Below are positions 21,934 to 34,330 of a DNA stretch of 64,000 nucleotides, piece after piece. This DNA comes from Nomia melanderi (Eukaryota; Arthropoda; Insecta; Hymenoptera; Halictidae). The stretch spans positions 930,001 to 994,000 of the forward strand of contig NW_027475138.1 in the NCBI RefSeq assembly GCF_051020985.1, in the 5' to 3' direction. The notes under the pieces are model-generated. The model was not told where the DNA came from. It made no database searches and was given only the letters and a program-made list of their open reading frames with translations. How positions within the stretch are numbered: the stretch's first letter is position 1; each line of letters begins with the position of its first letter. Made by a program: the position numbers and the translations under genes.

Positions 21934-24900
21934 ATCTCTGGTGCTATTACAGATAGAGCAATAAATCAAAGTGCATTGTCTGTAGGAGGCCCTGGCGCAT
22001 GAATGTCTGCAGCGGGAACGACCTCGGACCACCAGGGGCCGAGAAAACCGCAGTCTCATGGGGCCGGACATTCAGGGTCAGGGAAAAATCCAATATATAT
22101 GTGGTGATATCTCGGGTGCTATTACAGATAGCGCAATAAATCAAGGTGCATTGTCTGTAGGAGACCCTGGCGCATGAACCTGTGCAGCGGGAACGACCTC
22201 GGACCACCAGGGGCCGAGAAAACGACCGTCTCATGGGGCCGGACGCTCAGGGTCAGTGAAAAATCCAATATATATCTGGTGATATCTCGGGTGCTATTAG
22301 AGATAGCGCAATAAACCAAAGTGAATTATCTGCAGGAGGCCCTGGCGCATGAATCTGTGCAACGGGAACGACCCCGGACCACCAGGGGCCGAGAAAACCA
22401 CAGTCTCATGGGGCCGGTCACTCAGGGTCAGGGGAAAATCCAATATACATCTGGTGATATCTCGGGTGCTATTACAGATAGCGCAATAAATCAAAGTGCA
22501 TTGTCTGTAGGAGGCCCTGGCGCATGAATCTGTGCAGCGGGAACGACCTCGGACCACCAGGGGCCGAGAAAACCACAGTCTCATGGGGCAGGACACTCAG
22601 GGTCAGGGGAAAATCCAATATATATCTGGTGATATCTCGGGTGCTATTACAGATAGAGCAATAAATCAAAGTGCATTGTCTGTAGGAGGCCCTGGCGCAT
22701 GAATGTGTGCAGCGGGAACGACCTCGGACCACCAGGGGCCGAGAAAACCGCAGTCTCATGGGGCCGGACACTCAGGGTCAGGGAAAAATCCAATATATAT
22801 CTGGTGATATCTCGGGCGCTATTAGAGATAGCGCAATAAGCCAAAGGGAATTATCTGCAGGAGGCCCTGGCGCATGCATCTGTGCAGCGGGAACGACCTA
22901 GGACCACCAGGGGCCGAGAAAACCACCGTCTCATGGGGCCGGACACTCAGGGTAAGGGAAAAATCCAATATATATCTGGTGATGTCTCGGGTGCTATTAC
23001 AGATAGCGCAATAAACCAAAGTGAATTATCTGCAGGAGGCCCTTGCGCATGAATCTGTGCAACGGGAACGTCCTCGGACCACCAGGGGCCGAGAAAACCA
23101 CAGTCTCATGGGGCCGGACACTCAGGGTCAGGGGAAAATCCAATATAGATCTGGTGATATCTCGGCTGCTATTACAGATAGCGCAATAAATCAAAGTGCA
23201 TTACCTGTAGGAGGCCCTGGCGCATGAATCTGTGCAGCGGGAACGTCCTCGGACCTCCAGGGGCCGAGACAACGACCGTCTCATGGGGCCGGACACTCAG
23301 GGTCAGTGAAAAATCCAATATATATCTGGTGATATCTCGGGTGCTATTAGAGATAGCGCAATAAACCAAAGTGAATTATCTGCAGGAGGCCCTGGCGCAT
23401 GAATCTGTGCAACGGGAACGACCTCGGACCACCAGGGGCCGAGAAAACCACAGTCTCATGGGGCCGGATACTCAGGGTCAGGGGAAAATCCAATATAGAT
23501 CTGGTGATATCTCGGGTGCTATTACAAATAGCGCAATAAATCATAGTGCATTGTCTGTAGGAGGCCCTGGCGCATGAATCTGGCCAGCGGGAACGACCTC
23601 GGACCACCAGCGGCCGAGAAAACCACCATCTCATGGGGCAGGACACTCAGGGTCAGTGAAAAATCCAATATATATCTGGTGATATCTCGGGCGCTATTAG
23701 AGATAGCGCAATAAACGAAAGTGAATTATCTGCAGGAGGCCCGGGCGCATGAATCTGTGCAGCGGGAACGACCTCGGATCACCAGGGGCCGAGAAAACCA
23801 CCGACACATGGGGCCGGACACCCTAGTTCATGTAAAAATCCAGCATATATCTGGTGATATCTCGGGTGCTATTGCAGATAGCGCAATAAATCAAAGTGCA
23901 TTGTCTGTAGGAGACGCTGGCGCATGAACCTGTTCAGCGGGAACGTTCTCGGACCACCAGGGGCCGAGAAAACGACCGTCTCATGGGGCCGGACGCTCAG
24001 GGTCAGTGAAAAATCCAATATATATCTGGTGATATCTCGGGTGCTATTAGAGATAGCGCAATAAACCAAAGTGAATTCTCTGCAGGAGGCCCTGGCGCAT
24101 GAATCTGTGCAACGGGAACGACCTCGGACCACCAGGGGCCGAGAAAACCACAGTCTCATGGGGCCGGATACTCAGGGTCAGGGGAAAATCCAATATAGAT
24201 CTGGTGATATCTCGGGTGCTATTACAGATAGCGCAATAAATCATAGTGCATTGTCTGTAGGAGACCCTGGCGCATGAATCTGGCCAGCGGGAACGACCTC
24301 GGACCACCAGCGGCCGAGAAAACCACCGTCTCATGGGGCCGGACACTCAGGGTCGGGGAAAAATCCAATATATATCTGGTGATATCTCGGGTGCTATTAG
24401 AGATAGCGCAATAAACCAAAGTGAATTGTCTGCAGGAGGCCCTGGCGCATGAATCTGTGCAGCGGGAACGATATCGGACCATCAGGGGCCGAGACATCCA
24501 CCGTCTCACGGGGCCGGACACTCAGGGACAGGGAAAAATCCAATATATATGTGGTGATATCTCGGGTGCTATTACAGATAGCGCAATAAATCAAAGTGCA
24601 TTGTCTGTAGGAGGCCCTGGCGCATGAATCGGTGCAGCGGGAACGACCTTGGACCACCAGGGCCCGAGAAAACGACCGTCTCATGGGGCCGGACGCTCAG
24701 GGTCAGTGAAAAATCCAATATATATCTGGTGATATCTCGGGTGCTATTACAGATAGCGCAATAAATCAAAGTGCATTGTCTGTAGGAGGCCCTGGCGCAT
24801 GAATCTGTGCAGCGGGAACGACCTCGGACCACCAGGGGCCGAGAAAACCACAGTCCCATGGAGCCGGACACTCAGGGTCAGGGGAAAATCCAGTATATAT

Positions 24901-27900
24901 CTCTTGATATCTCGGGTGCTATTAGAGATAGCTCAATAAACCAAAGTGAATTATCTGCAGGAGGCCCTGGCGCATGAATCTGTGCAGCGGGAACGTCCTC
25001 GGACCCCCAGGGGCCGAGACAACCACCGTCTCATGGGGCCGGACACTCAGGGTCAGTGAAAAATCCAATATATATCTGGTGATATCTCGGGTGCTATTAC
25101 AGATAGCGCAATAAATCAAAGTGCATTGTCTGTAGGAGGCCCTGGCGGATGAATCTGTGCAGCGGGAACGACCTCGGACCACCAGGGGCCGAGAAAACCT
25201 CAGTCTCATGGGGCCGGACACTCAGGGTCAGGGGAAAATCCAGTATATATCTGGTGATATCTCGGGTGCTATTAGAGATAGCGCAATAAACCAAAGTGAA
25301 TTATCTGCAGGAGGCCCTGGCGCATGAATCTGTGCAGCGGGAACGACCTCGGACCACCAGGGGCCGAAAAAACCACAGTCTCATGGGGCCGGATACTCAG
25401 GGTCAGGGGAAAATCCAATATAGATCTGGTGATATCTCGGGTGCTATTACAGATAGCGCAATAAATCAAAGTGCATTGTCTGTAGGAGGCCCTGGCGCAT
25501 GAATCTGTGCAGCGGGAACGACCTAGGACCACCCGGGGCCGAGACAACCACCGTCTCATGGGGCCGGACACTCAGGGTCAGGGGAAAATCCAGTATATAT
25601 CTGGTGATATCTCGGGTGCTATTAGAGATAGCGCAATAAATCAAGGTGCATTGTCTGTAGGAGACCCTGGCGCATGAACCTGTGCAGCGGGAACGACCTC
25701 GGACCACCAGGGGCCGAGAAAACGACCGTCTCATGGGGCCGGACGCTCAGGGTCAGTGAAAAATCCAATATATATCTGGTGATATCTCGGGTGCTATTAG
25801 AGATAGCGCAATAAACCAAAGTGAATTATCTGCAGGAGGCCCTGGCGCATGAATCTGTGCAACGGGAACGACCTCGGACCACCAGGGGCCGAGAAAACCA
25901 CAGTCTCATGGGGCCGGACACTCGGGGTCAGGGGAAAATCCAATATATATCTGGTGATATCTCGGGTGCTATTACAGATAGAGCAATAAATCAAAGTGCA
26001 TTGTCTGTAGGAGGCCCTGGCGCATGAATGTGTGCAGCGGGAACGACCTCGGACCACCAGGGGCCGAGAAAACCGCAGTCTCATGGGGCCGGACACTCAG
26101 GGTCAGGGAAAAATCCAATATATATCTGGTGATATCTCGGGCGCTATTAGAGATAGCGCAATAAGCCAAAGGGAATTATCTGCAGGAGGCCCTGGCGCAT
26201 GCATCTGTGCAGCGGGAACGACCTAGGACCACCAGGGGCCGAGAAAACCACCGTCTCATGGGGCCGGACACTCAGGGTAAGGGAAAAATCCAATATATAT
26301 CTGGTGATATCTCGGGTGCTATTAGAGATAGCGCAATAAACGAAAGTGAATTATCTGCAGGAGGCCCTGGCGCATGAATCTGTGCAGCGGGAACGACCGC
26401 GGACCACCAGGGGCCGAGAAAACCACCGTCTCATGGGGCCGGACACTCAGGGACAGGGAAAAATCCAATATATATCTGGTGATATCTCGGGTGCTATTAG
26501 AGATAGCGCAATAAACCAAAGTGAGTTATCTGCAGGAGGCCCTGGCGCATGAATCTGTGCAACGGGAACGACCTCGGACCACCAGGGGCCGAGAAAACCA
26601 CAGTCTCATGGGGCCGGACACTCAGGGTCAGGGGAAAATCCAATATATATCTGGTGATATCTCGGGTGCTATTAGAGATAGCGCAATAAACCAAAGTGAA
26701 TTGTCTGCAGGAGGCCCTGGCGCATGAATCTGTGCAGCGGGAACGATCTCGGACCATCAGGGGCCGAGACATCCACCGTCTCACGGGGCCGGACACTCAG
26801 GGTCAGGGAAAAATCCAATATATATGTGGTGATATCTCGGGTGCTATTACAGATAGCGCAATAAATCAAAGTGCATTGTCTGTAGGAGGCCCTGGCGCAT
26901 GAATCTGTGCAGCGGGAACGACCTCGGAACACCAGGGGCCGAGAAAACCACCGTCTCATGGGGCCGGACGCTCAGGGTCAGTGAAAAATCCAATATATAT
27001 CTGGTGATATCTCGGGTGCTATTAGAGATAGCGCAATAAACCAAAGTGAATTATCTGCAGGAGGCCCTGGCGCATGAATCTGTGCAACGGGAACGACCTC
27101 GGACCACCAGGGGCCGAGAAAACCACAGTCTCATGGGGCCGGATACTCAGGGTCAGGGGAAAATCCAATATAGATCTGGTGATATCTCGGGTGCTATTAC
27201 AAATAGCGCAATAAATCATAGTGCATTGTCTGTAGGAGGCCCTGGCGCATGAATCTGGCCAGCGGGAACGACCTCGGACCACCAGGGGCCGAGAAAACCG
27301 CAGTCTCATGGGGCCGGACACTCAGGGTCAGGGAAAAATCCAATATATATCTGGTGATATCTCGGGCGCTATTAGAGATAGCGCAATAAATCAAAGTGCA
27401 TTGTCTGTAGGAGGCTCTGGCGCATGAATCTGTGCAGCGGGAACGACCTCGGAACACCAGGGGCCGAGAAAACCACCGTCTCATGGGGCAGGACACTCAG
27501 GGTCAGTGAAAAATCCAATATATATCTGGTGATATCTCGGGTGCTATTACAGATAGCGCAATAAATCAAAGTGCATTGCCTGTAGGAGACGCTGGCGCAT
27601 GAACCTGTTCAGCGGGAACGTTCTCGGACCACCAGGGGCCGAGAAAACGACCGTCTCATGGGGCCGGACGCTCAGGGTCAGTGAAAAATCCAATATATAT
27701 CTGGTGATATCTCGGGTGCTATTAGAGATAGCGCAATAAACCAAAGTGAATTATCTGCAGGAGGCCCTGGCGCATGAATCTGTGCAACGGGAACGACCTC
27801 GGACCACCAGGGGCCGAGAAAACCACAGTCTCATGGGGCCGGATACTCAGGGTCAGGGGAAAATCCAATATAGATCTGGTGATATCTCGGGTGCTATTAC

Positions 27901-29115
27901 AGATAGCGCAATAAATCATAGTGCATTGTCTGTAGGAGACCCTGGCGCATGAATCTGGCCAGCGGGAACGACCTCGGACCACCAGCGGCCGAGAAAACCA
28001 CCGTCTCATGGGGCCGGACACTCAGGGTCGGGGAAAAATCCAATATATATCTGGTGATATCTCGGGTGCTATTAGAGATAGCGCAATAAACCAAAGTGAA
28101 TTGTCTGCAGGAGGCCCTGGCGCATGAATCTGTGCAGCGGGAACGATCTCGGACCATCAGGGGCCGAGACATCCACCGTCTCACGCGGCCGGACACTCAG
28201 GGTCAGGGAAAAATCCAATATATATGTGGTGATATCTCGGGTGCTATTACAGATAGCGCAATAAATCAAAGTGCATTGTCTGTAGGAGGCCCTGGCGCAT
28301 GAATCTGTGCAGCGGGAACGACCTCGGACCACCAGGGCCCGAGAAAACGACCGTCTCATGGGGCCGGTCGCTCAGGGTCAGTGAAAAATCCAATATATAT
28401 CTGGTGATATCTCGGGTGCTATTACAGATAGCGCAATAAATCAAAGTGCATTGTCTGTAGGAGGTCCTGGCGCATGAATCTGTGCAGCGGGAACGACGTC
28501 GGACCACCAGGGGCCGAAAAAACCACAGTCTCATGGGGCCGGACCCTCATGGTCAGGGTAAAATCCATTATATATCTGGTGATATCTCGTGTGCTATTAC
28601 AGATAGCGCAATAAATCAAAGTGCATTGTCTGTAGGAGGCCCTGGCGCATGAATCTGTGCAGCGGGAACGACCTCGGACCACCAGGGGCCGAGAAAACCA
28701 CAGTCTCATGGGGCCGGACACTCAGGGTCAGGGGAAAATCCAATATATATCTGGTGATATCTCGGGTGCTATTAGAGATAGCGCAATAAATCAAAGTGCA
28801 TTGTCTGTAGGAGGCCCTGGCGCATGAATCTGTGCAGCGGGAACGACCTAGGACCACCCGGGGCCGAGACAACCACCGTCTCATGGGGCCGGACACTCAG
28901 GGTCAGGGGAAAATCCAGTATATATCTGGTGATATCTCGGGTGCTATTAGAGATAGCGCAATAAACCAAAGTGAATTGTCTGCAGGAGGCCCTGGCGCAT
29001 GAATCTGTGCAGCGGGAACGATCTCGGACCATCAGGGGCCGAGACATCCACCGTCTCATGGGGCCGGACACTCAGGGTCAGGGAAAAATCCAATATATAT
29101 CTGGTGATATCTCGG
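19821..29115 (+). repeat. Segment B: 9.3-kb copy of segment A
   Basis: Counterpart of 8,097-17,565. Compared with A it lacks one unit near 22.47 kb, gains one strongly diverged unit near 23.7-23.87 kb, has different units around 25.6-25.9 kb with a net loss of two, and gains a delta unit near 26.30-26.48 kb. The replacement at about 25.62-25.82 kb carries TCAAGGTGCATTG, also seen at 22,141, so it looks copied from elsewhere in B. Between these steps the copies differ by occasional single bases, for example GGAGCC (8937) against GGGGCC. Confidence 0.9.
23700..23874 (+). repeat. Strongly diverged extra monomer inside segment B
   Basis: This unit has no counterpart in segment A and holds at least ten private or rare substitutions in about 130 bases: 23,743 (CCCGGGCGC for CCTGGCGC), 23,804 and 23,806 (CCGACACATG for CCGTCTCATG), 23,822, 23,824, 23,825 and 23,827 (CCCTAGTTCA for CTCAGGGTCA), 23,831 and 23,833 (TGTAAAAATC), 23,844 (CAGCATATAT) and 23,874. 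No other unit I read carries this cluster. It keeps the 175-bp length and the delta-like subtype block, so it is satellite, but either older or from a more distant part of the array. Confidence 0.88.
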
Positions 29116-29574
29116 ATGCTATTACAGATAGCGCAATAAATCAAAGTGCATTGTCTGTAGGAGGCCCTGGCGCATGAATCCGTGCAGCGGGAACGACCTC
29201 GGACCACCAGGGGCCGAGAAAACCACAGTCTCATGGGGCCGGACACTCGGGGTCAGGGGAAAATCCAATATATATCTGGTGATATCTCGGGTGCTATTAC
29301 AGATAGAGCAATAAATCAAAGTGCATTGTCTGTAGGAGGCCCTGGCGCATGAATGTGTGCAGCGGGAACGACCTCGGACCACCAGGGGCCGAGAAAACCG
29401 CAGTCTCATGGGGCCGGACACTCAGGGTCAGGGAAAAATCCAATATATATCTGGTGATATCTCGGGCGCTATTAGAGATAGCGCAATAAGCCAAAGGGAA
29501 TTGTCTGCAGGAGGCCCTGGCGCATGAAGATATGCAGCGGGAACGATCTCGGACCATCAGGGGCCGAGACATCC
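29116..29574 (+). repeat. Junction monomers between segments B and C
   Basis: About 2.6 units. They begin with the CTCGGATGC unit also seen at 14,413 and 31,738, pass through a GCATGAATCCGTGC unit (29,173; also 14,475 and 31,803), and end with the rare GAAGATATGC unit at 29,526 (twin at 17,627). The twin lies 68 units upstream, so two units are inserted here relative to segment A. Confidence 0.75.
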
Positions 29575-32230
29575 ACCGTCTCACGGGGCCGGACACTCAG
29601 GGTCAGGGAAAAATCCAATATATATGTGGTGATATCTCGGGTGCTATTACAGATAGCGCAATAAATCAAAGTGCATTGTCTGTAGGAGGCCCTGGCGCAT
29701 GAATCTGTGCAGCGGGAACGACCTCGGACCACCAGGGCCCGAGAAAACGACCGTCTCATGGGGCCGGACGCTCAGGGTCAGTGAAAAATCCAATATATAT
29801 CTGGTGATATCTCGGGTGCTATTACAGATAGCGCAATAAATCAAAGTGCATTGTCTGTAGGAGGCCCTGGCGCATGAATCTGTGCAGCGGGAACGACCTC
29901 GGACCACCAGGAGCCGAGAAAACCACAGTCCCATGGAGCCGGACACTCAGGGTCAGGGGAAAATCCAGTATATATCTCTTGATATCTCGGGTGCTATTAG
30001 AGATAGCTCAATAAACCATAGTGAATTATCTGCAGGAGGCCCTGGCGCATGAATCTGTGCAGCGGGAACGTCCTCGGACCCCCAGGGGCCGAGACAACCA
30101 CCGTCTCATGGGGCCGGACACTCAGGGTCAGTGAAAAATCCAATATATATCTGGTGATATCTCGGGTGCTATTACAGATAGCGCAATAAATCAAAGTGCA
30201 TTGTCTGTAGGAGGCCCTGGCGGATGAATCTGTGCAGCGGGAACGACCTCGGACCACCAGGGGCCGAGAAAACCTCAGTCTCATGGGGCCGGACACTCAG
30301 GGTCAGGGGAAAATCCAGTATATATCTGGTGATATCTCGGGTGCTATTAGAGATAGCGCAATAAACCAAAGTGAATTATCTGCAGGATGCCCTGGCGCAT
30401 GAATCTGTGCAAGCGGGAACGTCCTCGGACCTCCTGGGGCCGAGACAACCACCGTCTCATGGGGCCGGACGCTCAGGGTCAGGGTAAAATCCAATATATA
30501 TCTGGTGATATCTCGGGTGCTATTACAGATAGCGCAATAAATCAAAGTGCATTGTCTGTAGGAGGTCCTGGCGCATGAATCTGTGCAGCGGGAACGACGT
30601 CGGACCACCAGGGGCCGAAAAAACCACAGTCTCATGGGGCCGGACCCTCATGGTCAGGGTAAAATCCATTATATATCTGGTGATATCTCGTGTGCTATTA
30701 CAGATAGCGCAATAAATCAAAGTGCATTGTCTGTAGGAGGCCCTGGCGCATGAATCTGTGCAGCGGGAACGACCTCGGACCACCAGGGGCCGAGAAAACC
30801 ACAGTCTCATGGGGCCGGACACTCAGGGTCAGGGGAAAATCCAATATATATCTGGTGATATCTCGGGTGCTATTAGAGATAGCGCAATAAACCAAAGTGA
30901 ATTATCTGCAGGAGGCCCTGGCGCATGAATCTGTGCAGCGGGAACGACCTCGGACCACCAGGGGCCGAAAAAACCACAGTCTCATGGGGCCGGATACTCA
31001 GGGTCAGGGGAAAATCCAATATAGATCTGGTGATATCTCGGGTGCTATTACAGATAGCGCAATAAATCAAAGTGCATTGTCTGTAGGAGGCCCTGGCGCA
31101 TGAATCTGTGCAGCGGGAACGACCTAGGACCACCCGGGGCCGAGACAACCACCGTCTCATGGGGCCGGACACTCAGGGTCAGGGGAAAATCCAGTATATA
31201 TCTGGTGATATCTCGGGTGCTATTAGAGATAGCGTAATAAACCAAAGTGCATTGTCTGTAGGAGGCCCTGGCGCATGAATCTGTGCAGCGGGAACGACCT
31301 CGGACCACGAGGGGCCGAGAAAACCACAGTCTCATGGGGCCGGACACTCAGGGTCAGGGGAAAATCCAGTATATATCTGGTGATATCTCGTGTGCTATTA
31401 CAGATAGCGCAATAAATCAAAGTGCATTGTCTGTAGGAGGCCCTGGCGCATGAATCTGTGCCGCGGGAACGACCTCGGACCACCAGGGGCCGAGAAAACC
31501 ACAGTCTCATGGGGCCGGACACTCAGGGTCGGGGAAAAATCCAATATATATCTGGTGATATCTCGGGTGCTATTAGAGATAGCGCAATAAACCAAAGTGA
31601 ATTGTCTGCAGGAGGCCCTGGCGCATGAATCTGTGCAGCGGGAACGATCTCGGACCATCAGGGGCCGAGACATCCACCGTCTCATGGGGCCGGACACTCA
31701 GGGTCAGGGAAAAATCCAATATATATCTGGTGATATCTCGGATGCTATTACAGATAGCGCAATAAATCAAAGTGCATTGTCTGTAGGAGGCCCTGGCGCA
31801 TGAATCCGTGCAGCGGGAACGACCTCGGACCACCAGGGGCCGAGAAAACCACAGTCTCATGGGGCCGGACACTCGGGGTCAGGGGAAAATCCAATATATA
31901 TCTGGTGATATCTCGGGTGCTATTACAGATAGAGCAATAAATCAAAGTGCATTGTCTGTAGGAGGCCCTGGCGCATGAATGTGTGCAGCGGGAACGACCT
32001 CGGACCACCAGGGGCCGAGAAAACCGCAGTCTCATGGGGCCGGACACTCAGGGTCAGGGAAAAATCCAATATATATCTGGTGATATCTCGGGCGCTATTA
32101 GAGATAGCGCAATAAGCCAAAGGGAATTATCTGCAGGAGGCCCTGGCGCATGCATCTGTGCAGCGGGAACGACCTAGGACCACCAGGGGCCGAGAAAACC
32201 ACCGTCTCATGGGGCCGGACACTCAGGGTA
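29575..32230 (+). repeat. Segment C: third, composite copy
   Basis: Bases 29,575-31,391 match 6,300-8,116 at a fixed offset of 23,275. In parallel, 29,647-30,370 matches 12,848-13,570 (offset 16,799), and 30,873-32,180 matches 13,548-14,855 (offset 17,325) through the CTCGGATGC unit and on into a gamma unit at 32,152. Segment A lacks the three units plus one base at about 30.35-30.87 kb that the 6.3-8.1 kb copy has. From 31,223 the sequence follows A (CTGTGCCGCGGG at 31,455, shared with 14,132) rather than 8.1 kb, so C is a mosaic or keeps an older arrangement. Confidence 0.85.
30410..30412 (+). other. Third copy of the single-A insertion
   Basis: GTGCAAGCGGG recurs in the unit with GGATGCCCTGG and CCTCCTGGGG; the phase moves from 72 to 73. 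The unit lacks the GCGCAGTAAA change found in both upstream copies, so that change arose after the lineages split. Confidence 0.88.
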
Positions 32231-34330
32231 AGGGAAAAATCCAATATATATCTGGTGATATCTCGGGTGCTATTAGAGATAGCGCAATAAACGAAAGTGA
32301 ATTATCTGCAGGAGGCCCTGGCGCATGAATCTGTGCAGCAGGAACGACCGCGGACCACCAGGGGCCGAGAAAACCACCGTCTCATGGGGCCGGACACTCA
32401 GGGACAGGGAAAAATCCAATATATATCTGGTGATATCTCGGGTGCTATTAGAGATAGCGCAATAAACCAAAGTGAGTTATCTGCAGGAGGCCCTGGCGCA
32501 TGAATCTGTGCAACGGGAACGACCTCGGACCACCAGGGGCCGAGAAAACCACAGTCTCATGGGGCCGGACACTCAGGGTCAGGGGAAAATCCAATATATA
32601 TCTGGTGATATCTCGGGTGCTATTAGAGATAGCGCAATAAATCAAAGTGCATTGTCTGTAGGAGGCCCTGGCGCATGAATCTGTGCAGCGGGAACGACCT
32701 CGGAACACCAGGGACCGAGAAAACCACCGTCTCATGGGGCCGGACACTCAGGGTCAGTGAAAAATCCAATATATATGTGGTGATATCTCGGGTGCTATTA
32801 CAGATGGCGCAATAAATCAAAGTGCATTGACTGTAGGAGACCCTGGCGCATGAACCTGCGCAGCGGGAACGACCTCGGACCACCAGGGGCCGAGAAAACG
32901 ACCGTCTCATGGGGCCGGACGCTCAGGGTGAGTGAAAAATCCAATATATATCTGGTGATATCTCGGGTGCTATTAGAGATAGCGCAATAAACCAAAGTGA
33001 ATTATCTGCAGGAGGCCCTGGCGCATGAATCTGTGCAACGGGAACGACCCCGGACCACCAGGGGCCGAGAAAACCACAGTCTCATGGGGCCGGACACTCA
33101 GGGTCAGGGGAAAATCCAATATAGATCTGGTGATATCTCGGGTGCTATAACAGATAGCGCAATAAATCAAAGTGCATTGTCTGTAGGAGGCCCTGGCGCA
33201 TGAATGTGTGCAGCGGGAACGACCTCGGACCACCAGGGGCCGAGAAAACCTCAGTCTCATGGGGCCGGACACTCAGGGTCAGGGGAAAATCCAATATATA
33301 TCTGGTGATATCTCGGGTGCTATTACAGATAGAGCAATAAATCAAAGTGCATTGTCTGTAGGAGGCCCTGGCGCATGAATGTGTGCAGCGGGAACGACCT
33401 CGGACCACCAGGGGCCGAGAAAACCTCAGTCTCATGGGGCCGGACACTCAGGGTCAGGGAAAAATCCAATATATATCTGGTGATATCTCGGGCGCTATTA
33501 GAGATAGCGCAATAAGCCAAAGGGAATTATCTGCAGGAGGCCCTGGCGCATGAATCTGTGCAGCGGGAAGGATCTCGGACCATCAGGGGCCGAGACATCC
33601 ACCGTCTCATGGGGCCGGACACTCAGGGTCAGGGAAAAATCCAATATATATCTGGTGATATCTCGGGTGCTATTACAGATAGCGCAATAAATCAAAGTGC
33701 ATTGTCTGTAGGAGGCCCTGGCGCATGAATCTGTGCAGCGGGAACGACCTCGGACCACCAGGGGCCGAGAAAACCACAGTCTCATGGGGCCGGACACTCA
33801 GGGTCAGGGGAAAATCCAATATATATCTGGTGATATCTCTGGTGCTATTACAGATAGAGCAATAAATCAAAGTGCATTGTCTGTAGGAGGCCCTGGCGCA
33901 TGAATGTGTGCAGCGGGAACGACCTCGGACCACCAGGGGCCGAGAAAACCGCAGTCTCATGGGGCCGGACATTCAGGGTCAGGGAAAAATCCAATATATA
34001 TGTGGTGATATCTCGGGTGCTATTACAGATAGCGCAATAAATCAAAGTGCATTGTCTGTAGGAGACCCTGGCGCATGAACCTGTGCAGCGGGAACGACCT
34101 CGGACCACCAGGGGCCGAGAAAACGACCGTCTCAAGGGGCCGGACGCTCAGGGTCAGTGAAAAATCCAATATATATCTGGTGATATCTCGGGTGCTATTA
34201 GAGATAGCGCAATAAACCAAAGTGAATTATCTGCAGGAGGCCCTGGCGCATGAATGTGTGCAACGGGAACGACCCCGGACCACCAGGGGCCGAGAAAACC
34301 ACAGTCTCATGGGGCCGAACACTCAGGGTA
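32231..34330 (+). repeat. Mosaic stretch with a 9.87-10.57 kb related block
   Basis: The first units follow the delta, GTGAGTTAT, GGAACACCAGGGACCG order of the 3.9-4.5 kb block, with private changes such as AGCAGGAACG (32,338), CAGATGGCGC (32,811) and GGTGAGTGAAA (32,928). Two adjacent units at 33.20-33.45 kb share AAACCTCAGTC and GAATGTGTGC, suggesting single-unit copying or conversion. From 33,498 to about 34,190 the units match 9,873-10,570 (offset 23,625) and 41,723-42,415 (offset 8,225). Confidence 0.75.
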
